Shown here: positions 6,217 to 8,772 of the stretch, one piece after another
Layout of the letters: every line of letters begins with the position of its first letter
Numbering within the stretch: position 1 is the first letter of the stretch
Assembly (NCBI GenBank): GCA_947456005.1
Contig: CANGRP010000101.1
Coordinates: 1 to 8,772 of the forward strand
DNA length: 8,772 nt
Direction: 5' to 3'
DNA from: Caulobacteraceae bacterium
GTDB lineage: Bacteria > Pseudomonadota > Alphaproteobacteria > Caulobacterales > Caulobacteraceae
Translations under genes and position numbers: made by a program
The notes under the pieces: model-generated
Databases searched by the model: none
The model's input: only the letters and a program-made list of their open reading frames with translations
What the model was told of the DNA's origin: nothing

Positions 6217-7132
6217 CGCCCGTGGAGGAATTCATCACCAGGCTGTGGGTGATGATGTACCCGCCCTCACGCCGGATGCCGTCCAGGAGGGCGCCCTTGG
6301 TCACCCCCGTGGCCGCGAAGATGGCGTCCGCCCGGACCATCTCATGGAGATCGTACTTCTTGTCGAGGTCGGTGATCCCGACCCGGCGGGCACGCTCCTT
6401 CTCATCGACGTTCCGGAAGACCAGGCGCCCCTGGAACTGACCGCCGACGCACTTGAGGGCCGCGCAGGCGAGCACGCCCTCCGGCGCCCCGCCCTGGCCG
6501 ACATAAAGGTCGATGCCGGTGGCGGGATCGGCAGTGTGAATGACGCCGGCGACGTCGCCGTCGGTGATCAGGTTGACCCGAGCCCCCACAGACCGGATGG
6601 AGGCGATGACCTCGGCGTGTCGGGGCCGGTCCAGGACGCAGACCGTTATCGCCTCCGGTGCGACGCCCTTCGCCGCCGCAAGGGCCCGAACATTATCCGC
6701 AGGAGAGCGGTCAAGGTCGATCACACCGGAGGGGTAACCAGGACCACAAGCGATCTTGTCCATGTAGGTGTCGGGCGCATTGAGCAGGGTGCCCTTGGGG
6801 GCCCAGGCCATCACCGCGAGGGCGTTGGCCATCGCCTTTGCCGTCAGGGTGGTGCCCTCAAGGGGGTCCAGGGCGATATCGATCGCCGCGCCTCCGCGGC
6901 CGACCTTCTCGCCGATGTAGAGCATGGGCGCCTCGTCCCGCTCGCCCTCTCCAATCACGATTTCGCCGTCGATGGCCAGACCGTTGAGCGCCGTACGCAT
7001 GGCGTCGACAGCGGCCTGGTCCGCCGCCTTCTCATCCCCACGGCCGACCAGGGTAGACGCTGCGATCGCGGCGATTTCGGTGACGCGGACAGCGTCAAGG
7101 ACAAGGCCGCTGTCCAGATTCTCGGTGCTCAT
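6182..7132 (-). CDS. glpX: Class II fructose-1,6-bisphosphatase
   Basis: This enzyme hydrolyses fructose 1,6-bisphosphate to fructose 6-phosphate in gluconeogenesis (and in the Calvin cycle in autotrophs). The 316-residue protein has near-usual GlpX length. Visible family motifs are D33, DGEIVIGEGERDEAPM (55-70, with E57), DPLEGTT (89-95), APDTYMDK (119-126), RPRH (169-172), DGDV (191-194) and GGAPEGV (214-220). D33, E57, D89, E92 and E218 correspond to metal-binding acids reported for E. coli GlpX. Some cyanobacterial homologues also hydrolyse sedoheptulose 1,7-bisphosphate; that activity cannot be judged here. The ATG at 7132 has GGAG about eight bases upstream. The gene starts 44 bp after hom and its end overlaps the annotated recJ start, fitting an operon. 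No other FBPase gene is visible in this window. Confidence 0.96.
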   Translation of the reverse strand: MSTENLDSGLVLDAVRVTEIAAIAASTLVGRGDEKAADQAAVDAMRTALNGLAIDGEIVIGEGERDEAPMLYIGEKVGRGGAAIDIALDPLEGTTLTAKAMANALAVMAWAPKGTLLNAPDTYMDKIACGPGYPSGVIDLDRSPADNVRALAAAKGVAPEAITVCVLDRPRHAEVIASIRSVGARVNLITDGDVAGVIHTADPATGIDLYVGQGGAPEGVLACAALKCVGGQFQGRLVFRNVDEKERARRVGITDLDKKYDLHEMVRADAIFAATGVTKGALLDGIRREGGYIITHSLVMNSSTGDVREVRMRRPA

Positions 7133-7176
7133 GAAGGGTCTCCGGACGGCGCTTGGGCCGGGATTATCGACGATTC

Positions 7177-8478
7177 TCAGATGCCTGCGATGTGCAGAAG
7201 CCGCGGTGGCTCCAGGACCGCCGGAAGCCGGGCGATCCGGGCCACCGCCGCGTCGAGGACGGACTCGGCCACTGTGTGCGTCGTCATGACGATGGGAACA
7301 CCAGCTGCCTCGCCCGGAGGCTTCTGGAGAAAGCTCTCGATCGAAACGCCCGCATCCGCAAGCTCCTCGGACACGGCGGCGAGAACTCCGGGCTCGTCGC
7401 GGACCATGACCCGGATGTAGCCTCGGCCCTTGGCGGCCAGGTCTTCGGAGGGTGCGCAGGGGCTTAGGGTCTCAGCAGGCGCCTGGAAGACGGGTCGGCG
7501 CGCGCCAGACATGACGTCGGCGATGTCGGCCGCCACCGCAGCCGCTGTGGGACCGGCGCCGGCGCCCGGCCCCTGAAGGAAGATTCGGCCGATCCGGCTT
7601 CCCTCGATGAACAGGGCGTTCAGCGCGCCATCGGCCTGGGCGATCGGATGGGTCTTGCGGACAAGGAAGGGCCGGACCCGGACCCGCGCGCCTGTGCCCG
7701 CCCTTTCAGCCGAGGCGATGAGCTTGACCCGATAGCCGAGATCACCCGCCAGGCGGATGTCGAGCAGATCCACGCCGGTGATGCCGTGGATTTCCGCCGC
7801 AGCGAAATTCGGCGATCCACCGAAGGCCAGGGCCGCCAGGATGGTGATCTTATGCGCCGCGTCGAAGCCGCCGACGTCCATGGTTGGATCCGCCTCGGCA
7901 TAGCCCAGTCGCTGGGCCTCGGCCAGGACGTCGGCGAAGGCAGAGCCCGAAGTCTCCATTTCCGTCAGGATATAGTTGCAGGTGCCATTGAGGATCCCGG
8001 AGAGGCTGCGGATGTCTTCCCCGACCAGCGCCTCACGTACAATCTTGACCGCCGGGACCCCACCCATGACAGCGGCCTCGAACAGCAGGGGAACCCCACG
8101 GCTCTCCGCTAGGGCTGCGAGTTCGGCGCCGTGTTCTGCGATAAGGGCCTTGTTCGCCGTGACCACGGCCTTGCCCGCTTCGAGGGCCGCCTCCACCGCA
8201 GCCTTGGCAGGGCCGTCGGATCCGCCGACCAGTTCGACGAAGATGTCGATGTCTGGCGACTGGGCCAGGGCGACCGGATCGTCAAACCAGGGCAGCCGGG
8301 AAATGTCCACCGGGCGAGAACGCGACCGGGATCGCGCCGAAACGCCTGTGACAACGACCCGCCCGCCCTCCAGTGCGTAGTCGGGTCGCTCTGAGAGGAA
8401 GCCGAGGAGGCCCGACCCGACCGTTCCCAGCCCGGCGACCCCGATGCGCCAGGTCCTGTGGTTCCCGGTTGTGCTCAT
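7177..8478 (-). CDS. hom: Homoserine dehydrogenase with C-terminal ACT domain
   Basis: This cytoplasmic enzyme reduces aspartate-4-semialdehyde to homoserine with NAD(P)H, the branch point to threonine, methionine and isoleucine. The 433-residue chain is the common monofunctional length. The Rossmann fold has GVAGLGTVGSG at 13-23, followed by VVTANKAL (105-112). The catalytic domain has GILNGTCNYIL (161-171), GYAEADPTMDVGGFDAAHK (192-210, with E195, D197, D201, D206 and K210) and GPGAGAGPTA (303-312). A C-terminal ACT domain starts near YIRVMVRDEPGVL (354-366), which commonly mediates allosteric feedback, often by threonine. No aspartate kinase domain is fused. The ATG at 8478 overlaps the stop of the upstream aminotransferase (ATGA), implying translational coupling. 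A short Arg-Ser run at 49-55 sits in a loop of the nucleotide-binding domain and looks harmless. Confidence 0.97.
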   Translation of the reverse strand: MSTTGNHRTWRIGVAGLGTVGSGLLGFLSERPDYALEGGRVVVTGVSARSRSRSRPVDISRLPWFDDPVALAQSPDIDIFVELVGGSDGPAKAAVEAALEAGKAVVTANKALIAEHGAELAALAESRGVPLLFEAAVMGGVPAVKIVREALVGEDIRSLSGILNGTCNYILTEMETSGSAFADVLAEAQRLGYAEADPTMDVGGFDAAHKITILAALAFGGSPNFAAAEIHGITGVDLLDIRLAGDLGYRVKLIASAERAGTGARVRVRPFLVRKTHPIAQADGALNALFIEGSRIGRIFLQGPGAGAGPTAAAVAADIADVMSGARRPVFQAPAETLSPCAPSEDLAAKGRGYIRVMVRDEPGVLAAVSEELADAGVSIESFLQKPPGEAAGVPIVMTTHTVAESVLDAAVARIARLPAVLEPPRLLHIAGI

Positions 8479-8772
8479 TGACCCGTTCCCGTGTTGTGAG
8501 CCCGTCCGAGGATCTCGTCGGCGTTGGCCAGGAACCGACGGACGTTTCGGGCGGCCTGCCGGATTCGGTTCTCGTTCTCGACCAGACCGATACGAACATA
8601 GCCCTCGCCGTACTCCCCGAAAGCCACGCCAGGGGCGACGGCGACGCCGGCCTCCTCGATCAGCAGCTTGGAGAACAGCATCGACCCCGCTTCGCGGAAG
8701 GACTCCGGAAGGGGCGCCCAGGCGAACATCGATGCGGGCGGCGCGGGAATGTCCCAGCCCGCACGCTTCATG
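8475..8772 (-). CDS. Class I/II PLP-dependent aminotransferase, C-terminal end (partial)
   Basis: Only about the last 98 codons are present; the reading frame runs off the window edge, so the apparent ATG at 8771 is not established as the true start. The fragment is the small C-terminal domain of a fold-type I aminotransferase: PPASMFAWAPLPE, then LFSKLLIEEAGVAVAPGVAFG, then GYVRIGLVENENRIRQAARN. The Arg in VRIGLVEN matches the conserved residue that binds the substrate alpha-carboxylate in this superfamily. The pattern best fits the alanine/aspartate and LL-diaminopimelate aminotransferase-like group. Being coupled to hom by a 4-bp ATGA overlap, it plausibly acts in aspartate-family or alanine metabolism. 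Exact substrate cannot be decided without the PLP-lysine half, which lies outside. Confidence 0.88.
   Translation of the reverse strand, partial: MKRAGWDIPAPPASMFAWAPLPESFREAGSMLFSKLLIEEAGVAVAPGVAFGEYGEGYVRIGLVENENRIRQAARNVRRFLANADEILGRAHNTGTGQ

Noticed and set aside
6122..7420. A 432-codon open frame on the plus strand opposite glpX and hom
   Set aside because: It is antisense to two genes with complete family motifs, matches no family I recognise and has the composition expected of a shadow frame in GC-rich coding DNA.

Overview
The window reads as ordinary chromosome from a GC-rich alphaproteobacterium, most likely Caulobacterales (Caulobacter, Phenylobacterium or Brevundimonas-like). The evidence is the high GC content, a double cold-shock-domain protein, a very long TonB-dependent receptor of the type abundant in that order, and a GC-rich tRNA-Glu. 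The genus-level call is inference from remembered family resemblance, not from a search.

Every gene I can support lies on the minus strand, so transcription runs from high to low coordinates. From 8772 down to 4378 there is a tight cluster of four genes: the C-terminal end of a class I/II aminotransferase (cut by the window edge), homoserine dehydrogenase (hom), class II fructose-1,6-bisphosphatase (glpX) and the single-strand exonuclease RecJ (recJ). The aminotransferase stop overlaps the hom start in an ATGA junction. The hom-glpX gap is 44 bp, and recJ begins inside or just after the end of glpX. This looks like one co-transcribed unit whose promoter lies outside the window. It combines aspartate-family amino-acid synthesis, gluconeogenic carbon flow and DNA repair.

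After a GC-rich hairpin, a monocistronic tRNA-Glu(UUC) gene at 4222-4296 has its own near-canonical promoter. Next comes an orphan outer-membrane TonB-dependent receptor (868-3984), with a strong Shine-Dalgarno, a signal peptide and five closely spaced cysteine pairs in its barrel region. A perfect 11-bp inverted repeat follows it. Last is a two-domain cold-shock protein (3-644) with an Arg/Gly-rich linker and a possible structured 5' leader.

I found no mobile element, CRISPR array, phage gene, toxin-antitoxin pair or recognisable defence system, and no clear evidence of a previously undescribed system. The points most worth a second look are the RGG-like linker and leader of the cold-shock gene, the cysteine-paired loops of the receptor, and the unassigned hairpins between genes. 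Intergenic gaps are all below 300 bp: 645-867, 3985-4221 and 4297-4377. Long plus-strand reading frames are antisense shadows of these genes.
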